A stretch of DNA of 64,000 bases from Lachnospiraceae bacterium. GTDB taxonomy: Bacteria > Bacillota > Clostridia > Lachnospirales > Lachnospiraceae. The stretch is from NCBI GenBank assembly GCA_910575565.1, contig CAJTFL010000011.1:1-64000 (forward strand), read 5' to 3'. The translations under genes and the position numbers were made by a program. The notes beneath the pieces were generated by a model. That model had not been told where the DNA came from, made no database searches, and was given only the letters and a program-made list of their open reading frames with translations. Below are positions 34,376 to 43,760 of the stretch, one piece after another (the stretch's first letter is position 1; each line of letters starts with the position of its first letter).

Positions 34376-35752
34376 TTATTCCGGCCATTGAACCTGGGTA
34401 ATCTCAGGGTAACGCTCTAAAATTGCCGTTTCAAAGTTCGATTTCGCCTTGTCAAAATCCACCTGCCCCTGCAGGTAATCGCTGAACGAATTCTGAATCA
34501 GCTCCACGCAGCCCTGGTCATAGGAGGATAAAGGAGCCATAACGATGTTTTCTGCAACCGGGGCAAAATATTTAAACGCATTCTGCCCTCCCAAAAACTC
34601 AGATGAAAAGTTTGCGTCATCCTCCGCCGCATCCCGCATACTGCTCTGGGCGTTGGTAAAGTCCGAGAAATCCTTGGAAATCTTTAACAGGTTTTCTTTG
34701 TCTGCCGTCACGGCAAGGATAATGTCCTTAACGTGCTGAGGGTTATCCGTTCCGGTGCACACATGGACATAGGAACCCCCCCAGTTATACTCCTGCGGCG
34801 GGTTGGTCACGCCCCACATCCCGTTATCGCCGTCCCAGTTAGGCTTTAAGGTAAAGTCAATCCCCCATGCCGGGAAAAGGAAAGCAAACACTTTGGAGGC
34901 TGAGCCCATGGCCTGGTTCCAGTCCGCATTCCACTGACCTTTAACCGTCTTATCCAGGTATCCTGCATCCAGCCATTCCTTGGAATCGTTTACCCAATCC
35001 ATAATCTTCTGATCCACGCGGATCACATCCTCGCCTGGCTTTACCCAAGGCTCTTTTATGCTGTTGCCGTATAAACGGAACGTGTCCGCATAGGAAGCAA
35101 AAGTAAAATACCCCTTTGCCGAAAGCTCTGCGGCAGTCGCCTTAATCGTATCCCAATCCTTTACCTTTTCGCCTACAGTCTCCGGATCGTCCGTGCCAAA
35201 TACATCTTTGGCAATATCCCGACGGTAAACCAAAAGACCTGGGCAGCACTGCCAGGTAGATCCCCGCTGTACTCCGTTTACATCTGAAGCCGTCACCTTG
35301 GTAAATGTGTACTGATCCGCAAGATCCGTATCCGGGTCAATGCCTAAGTCCTTAAGGGGCATAGCCACATCGGCATCCGCATCCGTATATTTATTTACAT
35401 AGTCCGTCTCTGATAAAAAGATATCTACCTTGTCATCTGCAGACGCATCCGCCTGCTTTAACAAAGCCTCATCCAGCTTCTGCTGGTAAACCCCATCCTG
35501 GTTCGGGTTGACAATCCAGTGGATCTCTGTGCCGTCCTTTAATGTCGTCACCGTGCCGTCCTTGGAAGTTTCCGCAACCTCAGGGTAAACCGCCTCCACA
35601 CGCTCACGGAATTCATTATTCCAGGAATAAATATTAATCACCTTGCCTTCTGCCGCACCTTGGCCTTCCGAGTTCTTCGCGCCTCCGCAGCCTGCCAGCG
35701 AACCGGTGGCCATTGCCGCAGCTAATAAGATACTCACTGTCCTCTTTTTCAC
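34376..35752 (-). CDS. Sugar ABC transporter solute-binding lipoprotein
   Basis: The 458-residue protein begins with a lipoprotein signal (MKKRTVSILLAAAMATGSLA) and the lipobox LAGC. The mature part (INIYSWNNEFRERVEAVYPE, then GSTWQCCPGLLVYRRDI) is a family 1 extracellular solute-binding domain. First gene of the three-gene transporter operon, divergent from two GH94 phosphorylase genes, so it probably binds a beta-glucan oligosaccharide or disaccharide. Confidence 0.88.
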   Translation of the reverse strand: MKKRTVSILLAAAMATGSLAGCGGAKNSEGQGAAEGKVINIYSWNNEFRERVEAVYPEVAETSKDGTVTTLKDGTEIHWIVNPNQDGVYQQKLDEALLKQADASADDKVDIFLSETDYVNKYTDADADVAMPLKDLGIDPDTDLADQYTFTKVTASDVNGVQRGSTWQCCPGLLVYRRDIAKDVFGTDDPETVGEKVKDWDTIKATAAELSAKGYFTFASYADTFRLYGNSIKEPWVKPGEDVIRVDQKIMDWVNDSKEWLDAGYLDKTVKGQWNADWNQAMGSASKVFAFLFPAWGIDFTLKPNWDGDNGMWGVTNPPQEYNWGGSYVHVCTGTDNPQHVKDIILAVTADKENLLKISKDFSDFTNAQSSMRDAAEDDANFSSEFLGGQNAFKYFAPVAENIVMAPLSSYDQGCVELIQNSFSDYLQGQVDFDKAKSNFETAILERYPEITQVQWPE

Positions 35753-36169
35753 TTTAAAATCCTCCTTTTGTGATGTCTCTTTACGTTGCTTATGGCCGAA
35801 TTATAGCGCAAATCCTTCGGGAGATATATTATAGATTTTAACAAAATGTCAAATTCATGATACATTTTGCAGCGTCTCCCGCTTCTGTTTTCTCGGTGTG
35901 CAATACAGCTTTCCCCAAGACACCAGCCGAAACCATGTCATCATTCTGATATTTTTCGCGTCTTTTTTATTTTTTTTTCCGTAAATTTTTTATATGATTA
36001 CATTATTATGATACCAGGGTCAAAAAACTTCTGACCCCAACGTTATTATTAAATGTAACAGTTCAGATAAGGTGTCTTCGTGACGTCTACGCCGGACAAA
36101 AGCCGGGGCATTTTTCCCCGCCGCCGGAACTGTTACAACAAAATTATAATATAGAGAGGAGCACAAAGA
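35753..36169. other. Divergent promoter region between SBP and GH94 genes
   Basis: This 417-bp gap has no gene. It holds AT-rich promoter-like DNA, the palindromic repeat at 36,003-36,047, and a GC-rich hairpin near 36,095-36,130 (GCCGGACAAAAGCCGGGGC with CCCCGCCGCCGG) shortly before the GH94 ribosome site. The hairpin could modulate GH94 expression. Confidence 0.5.
36003..36047. repeat. Palindromic repeat, copy 2
   Basis: TTATGATACCAGGGTCAAAA on the left and GACCCCAACGTTATTA on the right match the reverse of the 24,741-24,780 palindrome (GGGTCA/TGACCC core, CCAAC end block), with changes in the arms. It forms a hairpin within the divergent promoter region. Confidence 0.55.
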
Positions 36170-38887
36170 TTGAAGGACATAAACTTTATCGATGAACACG
36201 CAAGCTTTCGCCTTCTGCAGCCGGAAAATACAAGCTATCTGTACTTTCCCCTGGCTTCCGCGAAAGGCTTAAAAAGCGCCGTTACCCCAAACCTGGGCGG
36301 AGATGCAAAAATCGATCAGGAAACCTTCCTATTGGAACCGGTAAGCGCAGAAAACCTCCACAATAACCGTTCGTCCAGGAATTTCTGGCTCGTGGCTGAC
36401 GGTATGCGCCCATATTCCGTCACGGGAGTTTCAGCGGAGCAGGAAGCCGCCAAATTCTCTTCCTCACAGGACGAAAGCGAACTGACCGCCGGTTTTATGT
36501 GGCAGTCCGTAACCCGTTCTTCCAAAAAATCCTGCCTTTCCTCCAGGGTTACTTCTTTTATTCCCTGGGACGCCAATGTGGAAATCATGTACATTACCGT
36601 AAAAAACCAGGCGGACACCCCCCGGAAGCTAAGGGCATACGCCGCTGTCCCTATCTATGGGCGCAGCGCGGATAACCTCCGTGACCACAGAAACGTTACC
36701 TCCATGCTCCACCGGATCAAAACCGTGGAGTACGGCGTTTTTGTTTCCCCCACCATGGCCTTTGATGAAAAAGGACACCGGCCAAACCGGCACATCTACT
36801 ACGTTTCCGGCTGCACCGGGGACGGGAAAGCGCCAAAAGAGTTCTATCCCACCGTAGAAGCGTTTATCGGGGAAGGGGGAACCTTCCTCCATCCAAGAGC
36901 CGTTTATGAACAATCCCCCGGCTGCCCGCCGGAAAGCACAGCTGCCGGAAAAGAAGCTATGGGCGCATTCCGCTTCCCGGACATTTCCCTTGCCCCCGGC
37001 GAGGAAAGCTCCTACATCCTCCTTATAGGCGTAGAGGATGATGAAGCAGAAATCCGCTCGGCTATCCGGCGTTACCGCGGCGCCGATGCTGTGGAAAACG
37101 CCCTGGAAGATACGAAACGCTATTGGCAGAACCAGGCTGCCGCCACCTTTTGCACAGGAAACAGGGATTTTGACTGCTGGATGAAATGGGTCTGCTTCCA
37201 GCCATTTTTGCGCAGGCTGTTTGGCTGCTCCTTCCTGCCCCACCATGATTACGGACGCGGCGGAAGGGGATGGCGGGATTTGTGGCAGGACTGCCTTTCT
37301 CTGCTGCTGACTGATCCCCGCAACATAGGGAAAATGATCACCGCCAACTACGGCGGCGTCCGCATTGACGGCACAAACGCAACGATTATCGGAAAGGATG
37401 ACGGAAGCTTTATTGCCGATCGGAACGGGATCAGCCGCGTATGGATGGATCACGGGCTTTGGCCTTTAATGACCACAAAGCTTTATATCGATCAGACAGG
37501 GGATGCAGAGATCTTAAACCAGACGGCTCCTTACTTTAAGGACAGCTCGTCCATGCGCGGAACGGCAAAGGACACCCTTTGGGACGCGGGCCAAGGAAAC
37601 TGGCAGCGCACAGAAAACCATGAGATTTACTATGGGACGATCTTAGAGCACCTCCTAATCCAGAACCTTACCGCTTTCTTTGAAACCGGAGCCCATAATC
37701 TCTGCCGGCTGCGGGACGCAGACTGGAATGATGCCCTGGATATGGCATCCGAACACGGGGAAAGCGTAGCCTTTACCTGTGCCTATGCCGGGAACCTGCT
37801 GGATCTTGCACAGATGATCCGCTTGTTGGAAACCCACACTTCCCTCCATTCTGCAGAACTTATGGAAGAACTTTCTCTCCTTTTGGACAATGAACCTGAC
37901 CTATTCGGCGACACCGGCAAAAAACAGGAAATTTTAGCGGCTTACACAGAGCGGTGCAGGCATACGGTGAGCGGACGAAAAACCAGCTTCTCCCTTGCTT
38001 CATTAGCCGCAAACCTGACACAGAAAGCAAACTGGCTGATGGATTTCATCCGCGGGCAGGAATGGATTGACGGCGGTAAAGGGGAAGGCTGGTTCAACAG
38101 CTACTATGACAACCACAGCCGGGCCGTAGAAGGAATTTTCCCGGATCATGTGCGGATGATGCTGACCGGACAGGTTTTTGCGGTAATGAGCGGGGTAGCC
38201 ACAGACTGCCACATCCGGCAAATGGTAAAAAGCGCTGACCATTACCTTTACCAGGAAAAATCCGGCGGATACCGCTTAAATACCGATTTCGGCGAGCTGA
38301 AATTCGATATGGGGCGAATGTTCGGGTTTGCTTACGGGGAAAAGGAAAACGGCGCAGTATTCTCCCATATGACCGTCATGTATGCCAATGCCCTGTACCG
38401 GCGCGGCTTTGTGAAAGAGGGCTGGAAGGCTTTAAAGACCCTTGCGGATACCGCCCAAAACTTCCCGGTCAGCCACATCTATCCCGGCATCCCTGAATAT
38501 TTCCGCGCAGACGGGCGGGGAATGTACTCGTACCTTACCGGGGCGGCAAGCTGGCTGATGCTTACCATGATCACGGAAGTTTTCGGCGTGCGCGGCAAAG
38601 CCGGGGATCTTCTCCTGCAGCCAAAGCTTTTAGCCCAGCAGTTTGATGAACGGCAGACGGCATCCGTAAGCATCCCCTTTGCCGGAAAATCCCTAAAGAT
38701 CCGGTATGAAAATCCTTTGGGAAAGGATTTTGGCAGCTACGTTATCGGCTCTGTATCCTGTGACGGAGAAGAACTGCCGGTAAGGGACGCTTCCTTCGTC
38801 CTCATTCCCCGTCAGCAGCTTGCCTCCCTGCCAGGCAGCGCGCATACCATAACCGTAACCTTGCTGGGAAATCCGGGAAAAGGATGA
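36170..38887 (+). CDS. GH94 glycoside phosphorylase, laminaribiose-phosphorylase-like
   Basis: This 905-residue protein starts at a TTG with AGAGAGGAG 10 bases upstream. The N-terminal beta domain has SYLYFPLASAKGLKSAVTPN and FLLEPVSAENLHNNRSSRNF. The catalytic (alpha/alpha)6 domain has GRGGRGWRDLWQD and the acid-bearing DADWNDALD. Length (about 900 aa) and N-terminal motifs resemble laminaribiose-type GH94 enzymes rather than the shorter cellobiose phosphorylases. It would use phosphate to split a beta-glucoside into glucose-1-phosphate. No signal peptide, so cytoplasmic. Confidence 0.75.
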   Translation: MKDINFIDEHASFRLLQPENTSYLYFPLASAKGLKSAVTPNLGGDAKIDQETFLLEPVSAENLHNNRSSRNFWLVADGMRPYSVTGVSAEQEAAKFSSSQDESELTAGFMWQSVTRSSKKSCLSSRVTSFIPWDANVEIMYITVKNQADTPRKLRAYAAVPIYGRSADNLRDHRNVTSMLHRIKTVEYGVFVSPTMAFDEKGHRPNRHIYYVSGCTGDGKAPKEFYPTVEAFIGEGGTFLHPRAVYEQSPGCPPESTAAGKEAMGAFRFPDISLAPGEESSYILLIGVEDDEAEIRSAIRRYRGADAVENALEDTKRYWQNQAAATFCTGNRDFDCWMKWVCFQPFLRRLFGCSFLPHHDYGRGGRGWRDLWQDCLSLLLTDPRNIGKMITANYGGVRIDGTNATIIGKDDGSFIADRNGISRVWMDHGLWPLMTTKLYIDQTGDAEILNQTAPYFKDSSSMRGTAKDTLWDAGQGNWQRTENHEIYYGTILEHLLIQNLTAFFETGAHNLCRLRDADWNDALDMASEHGESVAFTCAYAGNLLDLAQMIRLLETHTSLHSAELMEELSLLLDNEPDLFGDTGKKQEILAAYTERCRHTVSGRKTSFSLASLAANLTQKANWLMDFIRGQEWIDGGKGEGWFNSYYDNHSRAVEGIFPDHVRMMLTGQVFAVMSGVATDCHIRQMVKSADHYLYQEKSGGYRLNTDFGELKFDMGRMFGFAYGEKENGAVFSHMTVMYANALYRRGFVKEGWKALKTLADTAQNFPVSHIYPGIPEYFRADGRGMYSYLTGAASWLMLTMITEVFGVRGKAGDLLLQPKLLAQQFDERQTASVSIPFAGKSLKIRYENPLGKDFGSYVIGSVSCDGEELPVRDASFVLIPRQQLASLPGSAHTITVTLLGNPGKG

Positions 38888-38929
38888 GCGAAAAAGGGTG
38901 GATGAAAAAAGAAGAAAGGAACAAACGCC

Positions 38930-41341
38930 ATGAACTATGGATATTTCGATGACAAAAACCGCGAATATGTAATTGAACAGCCAGATACCCCCATGCCCTG
39001 GGTCAACTACCTAGGCTCCCCGGAATACGGCGCAATCATCTCCAATAATGCCGGAGGCTACAGCTTTGCCCAGTCTGGAGCCAACGGCCGGATTCTCCGC
39101 TATGTGTTCAACCATTTCGATCAGCCTGGGCGGTATCTCTATCTCCGGGATAATGCCTCAGGAGATTACTGGTCAGCTTCCTGGCAGCCAGTAGGCAAGG
39201 AATTAACCGATTACCGCAGCAAATGCCGCCACGGCTTAAGCTATACCCGGATCCAGTCCGACTACCGTGGCATCCGCTCGGAAGCCTTGTACTACGTCCC
39301 TATGGGGAAGCGCTACGAAGTGTGGTCTCTTTCCGTGCTCAACCGCTCAAAAGAGACGAAAACCCTCACCTTAACCGGTTACGCGGAGTTTACCAACCAC
39401 AGCAACTACGAGCAAGATCAGGTAAACCTCCAGTATTCCCTTTTCATTGGCAGAACCTTGTTTGAACAAAACCGGATCGTCCAGCAGATACATGGCAACT
39501 TAGATGCCCTTCCTGAGGATAAACAGGTAGATGAAAAGAATGTAACGGAACGCTTTTTCGGCCTTGCCGGAGCTGATGTTTCCTCCTACTGCGGGGATAA
39601 GGAGCAGTTTCTTGGGAAATACCGCGGCTACGGCAATCCCCAGGGCGTTGCATCCGGCGATCTGGGAAATGTGCTAAGCTACAACGAAAACTCCTGCGGC
39701 GCCCTGTCCTGTTCTGTCACCTTAGCGCCCGGAGAGGAAAAAACCGTTGCTTTCGTCCTGGGCGCAGGAACTTCCTGCGAGGCGGCCCATATCCTTAGCT
39801 CCTACGGGGAGCCAAAAAAACAAACCGACAAGGAGCTGTCCTGCCTGGCTGCGGACTGGGAGAAAAAACTCAGCCGTTTCCAGGTAAATACCCCAAGCAC
39901 GGAATTCAACACCATGCTCAACACCTGGAACGCTTACAACTGCTTTATGACCTTTATCTGGTCCCGGGCCGCGTCCTTTATTTACTGCGGGCTGCGCAAT
40001 GGCTACGGCTACCGGGATACGGTGCAGGACATCCAGGGAATCATCCACCTTGCGCCGGAAATGGCAAAAGAAAAAATCCGTTTTATGCTTTCCGCCCAGG
40101 TGAGCAACGGCGGCGGGCTGCCTTTGGTAAAGTTTACCCATTGCCCGGGGCATGAAGATACGCCGGATGATCCATCCTACCGCCAGGAAACCGGCCACCC
40201 TGCCTACCGCGCAGACGACGCTTTGTGGCTGTTCCCCACCGTCTATAAATACATCGCCGAAACGGGGGATATCGCCTTCCTGGATGAGCCCATTCCCTTT
40301 GCGGATAAGGAAGAAGGAAGCGTCTATGAGCATTTAAAACGGGCAATCCGGTTTTCTTTAGAGCGCCTTGGCCCCCACGGCCTTCCCGCCGGGCTCCATG
40401 CGGACTGGAACGACTGCCTTCGCCTTGGGGCAAAAGGCGAATCCTCCTTCGTGGCTATGCAGTTTTACTACGCCTTATCCATCCAAAAAGAGTTTGCTGG
40501 CTGTAGGGGCAATATGGACGACAAAGCGTATTTTGAAGAAAAACAAAAAGAAGCCGGGCAGCTTATCCAAAAGCTATGCTGGGACGGCGACCGCTTCATC
40601 CGAGGGTATGCCGAAAACGGGGAGCGCATTGGCGCCGCCGCGGATCCTGAGGCTAATCTATGGCTGAATCCCCAAAGCTGGGCCGTGATCAGCGGCCTTG
40701 CGTCGCCCAGGCAGGCGGATGCCGCCCTTAGCCAGGTATATGAACGGCTGAATACCGAATACGGCGTCCTCCTAATGGATCCGCCCTACCACTCCCACGC
40801 CTTCGACGGAGCCCTGGCCGTCATCTATAACCAGGGGACGAAGGAAAATGCCGGGATATTCTCCCAGTCCCAAGGCTGGGTAATCCTGGCGGAGTCCCTT
40901 ATGGGACACGGAGAACGGGCATTTGCCTACTTTATGGAAAACGCGCCGTCTGCGCAGAATGACCGGGCTGAGATCCGCCGTCTGGAGCCTTACTGCTACG
41001 GCCAGTTTACGGAAGGCCGGGCCAGCAAACATCCAGGCCGCTCCCACGTCCACTGGCTCACCGGCACTGCCTCTACCATGATGGTGGGCTGTGTGGAGGG
41101 CATCCTGGGCATCCGGCCTGATTTAACGGGAATAACCCTGGAGCCATCCATTCCCAAATCCTGGGAGAGCTTGGAAATCCAAAAAGATTTCCGGGGAAAA
41201 CGGCTTCACATCACCATCCAAAACCCAGATAAGCGGGAATCCGGCGTCAAAACGCTTATCCTTAACGGCAGAGAGCTTGAAGGCAGCCACATCCCTGCCA
41301 GCCTTCTTTTGGAAGAAAATGAGATTATCCTGACCCTTTGA
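38930..41341 (+). CDS. GH94 glycoside phosphorylase, cellobiose-phosphorylase-like
   Basis: This 803-residue protein has the cellobiose-phosphorylase N-terminus (YGYFDDKNREYVIEQPDTP, PWVNYLG, NAGGYSFAQS), the NGYGYRDTVQDIQGI catalytic-domain entrance and HADWNDCLRLG with the general acid. Family members of about 800-820 aa phosphorolyse cellobiose or related disaccharides. It is 42 bp after the first GH94 gene, in one transcript ended by a strong terminator. Exact specificity (cellobiose, cellobionate or another disaccharide) is not decided by these motifs. Confidence 0.8.
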   Translation: MNYGYFDDKNREYVIEQPDTPMPWVNYLGSPEYGAIISNNAGGYSFAQSGANGRILRYVFNHFDQPGRYLYLRDNASGDYWSASWQPVGKELTDYRSKCRHGLSYTRIQSDYRGIRSEALYYVPMGKRYEVWSLSVLNRSKETKTLTLTGYAEFTNHSNYEQDQVNLQYSLFIGRTLFEQNRIVQQIHGNLDALPEDKQVDEKNVTERFFGLAGADVSSYCGDKEQFLGKYRGYGNPQGVASGDLGNVLSYNENSCGALSCSVTLAPGEEKTVAFVLGAGTSCEAAHILSSYGEPKKQTDKELSCLAADWEKKLSRFQVNTPSTEFNTMLNTWNAYNCFMTFIWSRAASFIYCGLRNGYGYRDTVQDIQGIIHLAPEMAKEKIRFMLSAQVSNGGGLPLVKFTHCPGHEDTPDDPSYRQETGHPAYRADDALWLFPTVYKYIAETGDIAFLDEPIPFADKEEGSVYEHLKRAIRFSLERLGPHGLPAGLHADWNDCLRLGAKGESSFVAMQFYYALSIQKEFAGCRGNMDDKAYFEEKQKEAGQLIQKLCWDGDRFIRGYAENGERIGAAADPEANLWLNPQSWAVISGLASPRQADAALSQVYERLNTEYGVLLMDPPYHSHAFDGALAVIYNQGTKENAGIFSQSQGWVILAESLMGHGERAFAYFMENAPSAQNDRAEIRRLEPYCYGQFTEGRASKHPGRSHVHWLTGTASTMMVGCVEGILGIRPDLTGITLEPSIPKSWESLEIQKDFRGKRLHITIQNPDKRESGVKTLILNGRELEGSHIPASLLLEENEIILTL

Positions 41342-41378
41342 TGCTGCCGCAGCCAGAAAGGCAAAAAAGCGCAAAAAT

Positions 41379-41415
41379 TAGGGGCGTGGCCAACTGATCC
41401 ACGCCCTATTTCTTT
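41379..41415 (+). terminator. Terminator of the GH94 operon
   Basis: TAGGGGCGTGG and CCACGCCCTA form an 11-bp stem around a 9-base loop, followed by TTTCTTTG. Confidence 0.8.
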
Positions 41416-41451
41416 GTATCTCCCCTTCTATTTTCACGCCTCACTGCTTCC

Positions 41452-42234
41452 TTATTTCCCTTCTGCCCCATTCCCGGCTTCTCCCATCTCTATATCCCAC
41501 TGAATCGCATGATTTAAATCACGGTATTTCTTCGGGGTCATGCCCACGATTTCACGGAACTGCTGGATAAAGTGGCTTTGGGAAGAAAAGGATAAACGGT
41601 TTGCAATCTCAATCATGGAAAATTCGCTGTACTGCAAAAGATGTTTTGCCATCTCAATTTTCTGCCTGCGGATATAGATGCTAACCGAATCCCCGGTTTC
41701 TTTCTTAAACAAACGTGAAAGGTAGCTGGCGGACACGCCAAGCACCTCCGCCAAATCTTCCACCGTGATCCTCTCCTTCACATGGGAATAGATATATTCC
41801 TTGCAGATATTAATATGCCGGGAATTCGTATCGTTCCGGCAGAGCCTGCGCATCTTTTCCGTGTAATCCAGCACCATTGCGTCATGCAGGCTCCGCAGCC
41901 CCTCCACGGAATGAATATCATCCAGTTTCCGAATATAAAAATCGCTCATCCGAAAAGCCTGCTCCAGCTCCATCCCTTTCTGCTTGCACATCCGCGTAAC
42001 CATCGCCGTGGTAATCACAAAATGGTACTTTAAATTTGTGACGGGATTCCGTGACAACACCCCTACCCCCTTGCCATCCAGAAACCGCTTCTGTTCGCAG
42101 TTTTTCCGGACTGCCTCAACATCTCCGTTTGTAACTGCCTGGTAAAACAGGAATTCCTCTGTAGGCGGCCTGTGCTCCACCTCGTCAATCTCATCCTCTG
42201 CCTCTAAAAGAAGCCACTCATTTTGATAGTTCAT
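41452..42234 (-). CDS. AraC-family transcriptional regulator
   Basis: About 260 residues from the ATG at 42234, after AAGGGG. The C-terminal 100 residues carry the two AraC helix-turn-helix motifs (ITVEDLAEVLGVSASYLSRL and FSMIEIANRLSFSSQSHFIQ, then FREIVGMTPKKYRD). The N-terminal part is an unrecognised helical sensor domain. It lies next to the GH94 genes and so could regulate them, but it is also divergent from sigG; no operator was identified. Confidence 0.85.
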   Translation of the reverse strand: MNYQNEWLLLEAEDEIDEVEHRPPTEEFLFYQAVTNGDVEAVRKNCEQKRFLDGKGVGVLSRNPVTNLKYHFVITTAMVTRMCKQKGMELEQAFRMSDFYIRKLDDIHSVEGLRSLHDAMVLDYTEKMRRLCRNDTNSRHINICKEYIYSHVKERITVEDLAEVLGVSASYLSRLFKKETGDSVSIYIRRQKIEMAKHLLQYSEFSMIEIANRLSFSSQSHFIQQFREIVGMTPKKYRDLNHAIQWDIEMGEAGNGAEGK

Positions 42235-42318
42235 CTGCTCTGCCCCTTTCAAGCAAAAATAACGTTTTGCAGCCAATGCCATCCATATCCTTACAGGAAA
42301 ATTTTTTCATTTCCGCCC

Positions 42319-42361
42319 CGGTATAAAACCTCCCCAAACCGTCCATCATTCTCTTATACCG
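42319..42361. promoter_or_regulatory. Inverted repeat in the araC/sigG promoter region
   Basis: CGGTATAA (42319-42326) and TTATACCG (42354-42361) are perfect 8-bp inverted arms 27 bp apart. They lie about 55 bp before the sigG start and may be a regulator site or part of a sporulation promoter. Confidence 0.4.
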
Positions 42362-42414
42362 ATTTGCCATCCCTTCTGGGGAACGCACCGGAAACAAACG
42401 CGGAGGTTAGGAAA

Positions 42415-43194
42415 ATGTCTATATACAAGGTAGAAATCTGCGGTGTGAACACATCCAAACTCCCCCTGTTAACCAACGAAGAAAAAGAAGAGCTGTTCCA
42501 GAAAATCCTTAAGGGCGACAAAGAAGCCCGGGAAGCTTACATTAAAGGAAACCTTCGTCTGGTTCTAAGCGTGCTTCAGCGCTTTGCCGCAAACAATGCG
42601 GAAAATGTAGACGACTTATTCCAGATTGGCTGCATCGGCCTGATGAAAGCCGTGGATAATTTTGATATTACCCAGGGAGTACGGTTCTCCACCTATGCCG
42701 TTCCCATGATCTGCGGGGAAATCAAGCGGTTCCTCCGGGACAATAACAGCATCCGGGTTTCCCGCTCCATAAGGGACACCGCCTACAAGGCCATCTACGC
42801 CCGGGAAGCGCTGATGAAAAAAAATATGAAAGAGCCTACCATCATGGAAATCGCCGATGAAGTGGGAGCCACAAAGGAAGAGGTAACTTACGCCCTGGAC
42901 GCCATCCAAAGCCCTGTAAGCCTTTACGAGCCGGTTTACACCGACGGGGGCGATCCCTTATTTGTCATGGATCAGATCAGCGATAAAAAGAACCTGGAGG
43001 AAAACTGGGTAGAGGACATCTCCCTGAATGAAGCCATGAAAAAGCTTCCCAAACGGGAAAGGCATATCATCGATATGCGCTTCTTTGAAGGGAAGACCCA
43101 GACGGAAGTGGCGGAGGAGATCCATATCTCCCAGGCCCAGGTGTCGCGCCTGGAAAAAAATGCCTTAAAGATTATGCGAAATTACCTTAGCTAA
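42415..43194 (+). CDS. sigG: Sporulation sigma factor SigG
   Basis: The 259-residue protein begins MSIYKVEICGVNTSKLPLLT, the N-terminal signature of SigG. Region 2 is VDDLFQIGCIGLMKAVDNFD with FSTYAVPMICGEIKRFLRDN, and region 4 is GKTQTEVAEEIHISQAQVSR. SigG directs late forespore transcription. GGAGG lies 8 bases before the ATG at 42415; longer upstream frames are not supported. In many Clostridia sigG follows sigE, but here it is about 15 kb away and on the opposite strand. Confidence 0.95.
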   Translation: MSIYKVEICGVNTSKLPLLTNEEKEELFQKILKGDKEAREAYIKGNLRLVLSVLQRFAANNAENVDDLFQIGCIGLMKAVDNFDITQGVRFSTYAVPMICGEIKRFLRDNNSIRVSRSIRDTAYKAIYAREALMKKNMKEPTIMEIADEVGATKEEVTYALDAIQSPVSLYEPVYTDGGDPLFVMDQISDKKNLEENWVEDISLNEAMKKLPKRERHIIDMRFFEGKTQTEVAEEIHISQAQVSRLEKNALKIMRNYLS

Positions 43195-43213
43195 AAAAGA
43201 GCCATAAGCGGAT

Positions 43214-43236
43214 GCCTGCCAAGCTTAAGGCAGGCT
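43214..43236. terminator. Hairpin between convergent sigG and aroK
   Basis: GCCTGCC and GGCAGGC form a 7-bp GC-rich stem with an AAGCTTAA centre. There is no long T-run, so it is probably a weak bidirectional terminator. Confidence 0.55.
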
Positions 43237-43240
43237 TACC

Positions 43241-43759
43241 CTATAGCCCTGCCCGCTCCACGATTTCCCGGCTCACTTCCCCCACGGTTTTCCCGTCCGT
43301 CACCACGGCAAGATCCGCTGCCTCCTCATACAAAGCCCGCCGCTTTTCCATCAGCTCCGCTATATGGCCCGCGTCCATCTTTCCCTTTAAAAGGGGGCGA
43401 TCCGAAGAATGCCTTATCCGCCCAAGAACCGTCTTTGGGGTGGCAAGAAGCAGCACAATCCGGCTGATCTTCTTTAAATTTTCCACGTTTTCCTTTCGGA
43501 GCACGGCCCCGCCGCCGCAGGGAATCACCAGATTCTCCCCCCTAATCCCTGCAATCACCCGGCTCTCTAAGTCCCGGAAATATTCCTCTCCCTGGATGCG
43601 GAAAATCTCCGCAATAGGCATCCCTTCCATCTGGACAATCCTCTGATCCACGTCAATCTCCTGGTATCCGCACCTTTCCTTCAGAAAGCGGGACACGGCG
43701 CTTTTTCCCGTCCCCATAAAGCCGATCAGGGCAATGTTCTTCACCGTTTCTCTTTCCAT
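43241..43759 (-). CDS. aroK: Shikimate kinase
   Basis: About 172 residues from the ATG at 43759, one base after the stop of the upstream gntR gene. It shows Walker A GFMGTGKSAV, the shikimate-binding DVDQRI, FR-x-x-E region (EEYFRDLESRVI), CGGGAV and the lid Arg segment DRPLL. It phosphorylates shikimate in the chorismate pathway. Translation is probably coupled to gntR because its own ribosome site (GAAGGGAAG) is rather far upstream. Confidence 0.9.
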   Translation of the reverse strand: MERETVKNIALIGFMGTGKSAVSRFLKERCGYQEIDVDQRIVQMEGMPIAEIFRIQGEEYFRDLESRVIAGIRGENLVIPCGGGAVLRKENVENLKKISRIVLLLATPKTVLGRIRHSSDRPLLKGKMDAGHIAELMEKRRALYEEAADLAVVTDGKTVGEVSREIVERAGL

Positions 43760-43760
43760 C

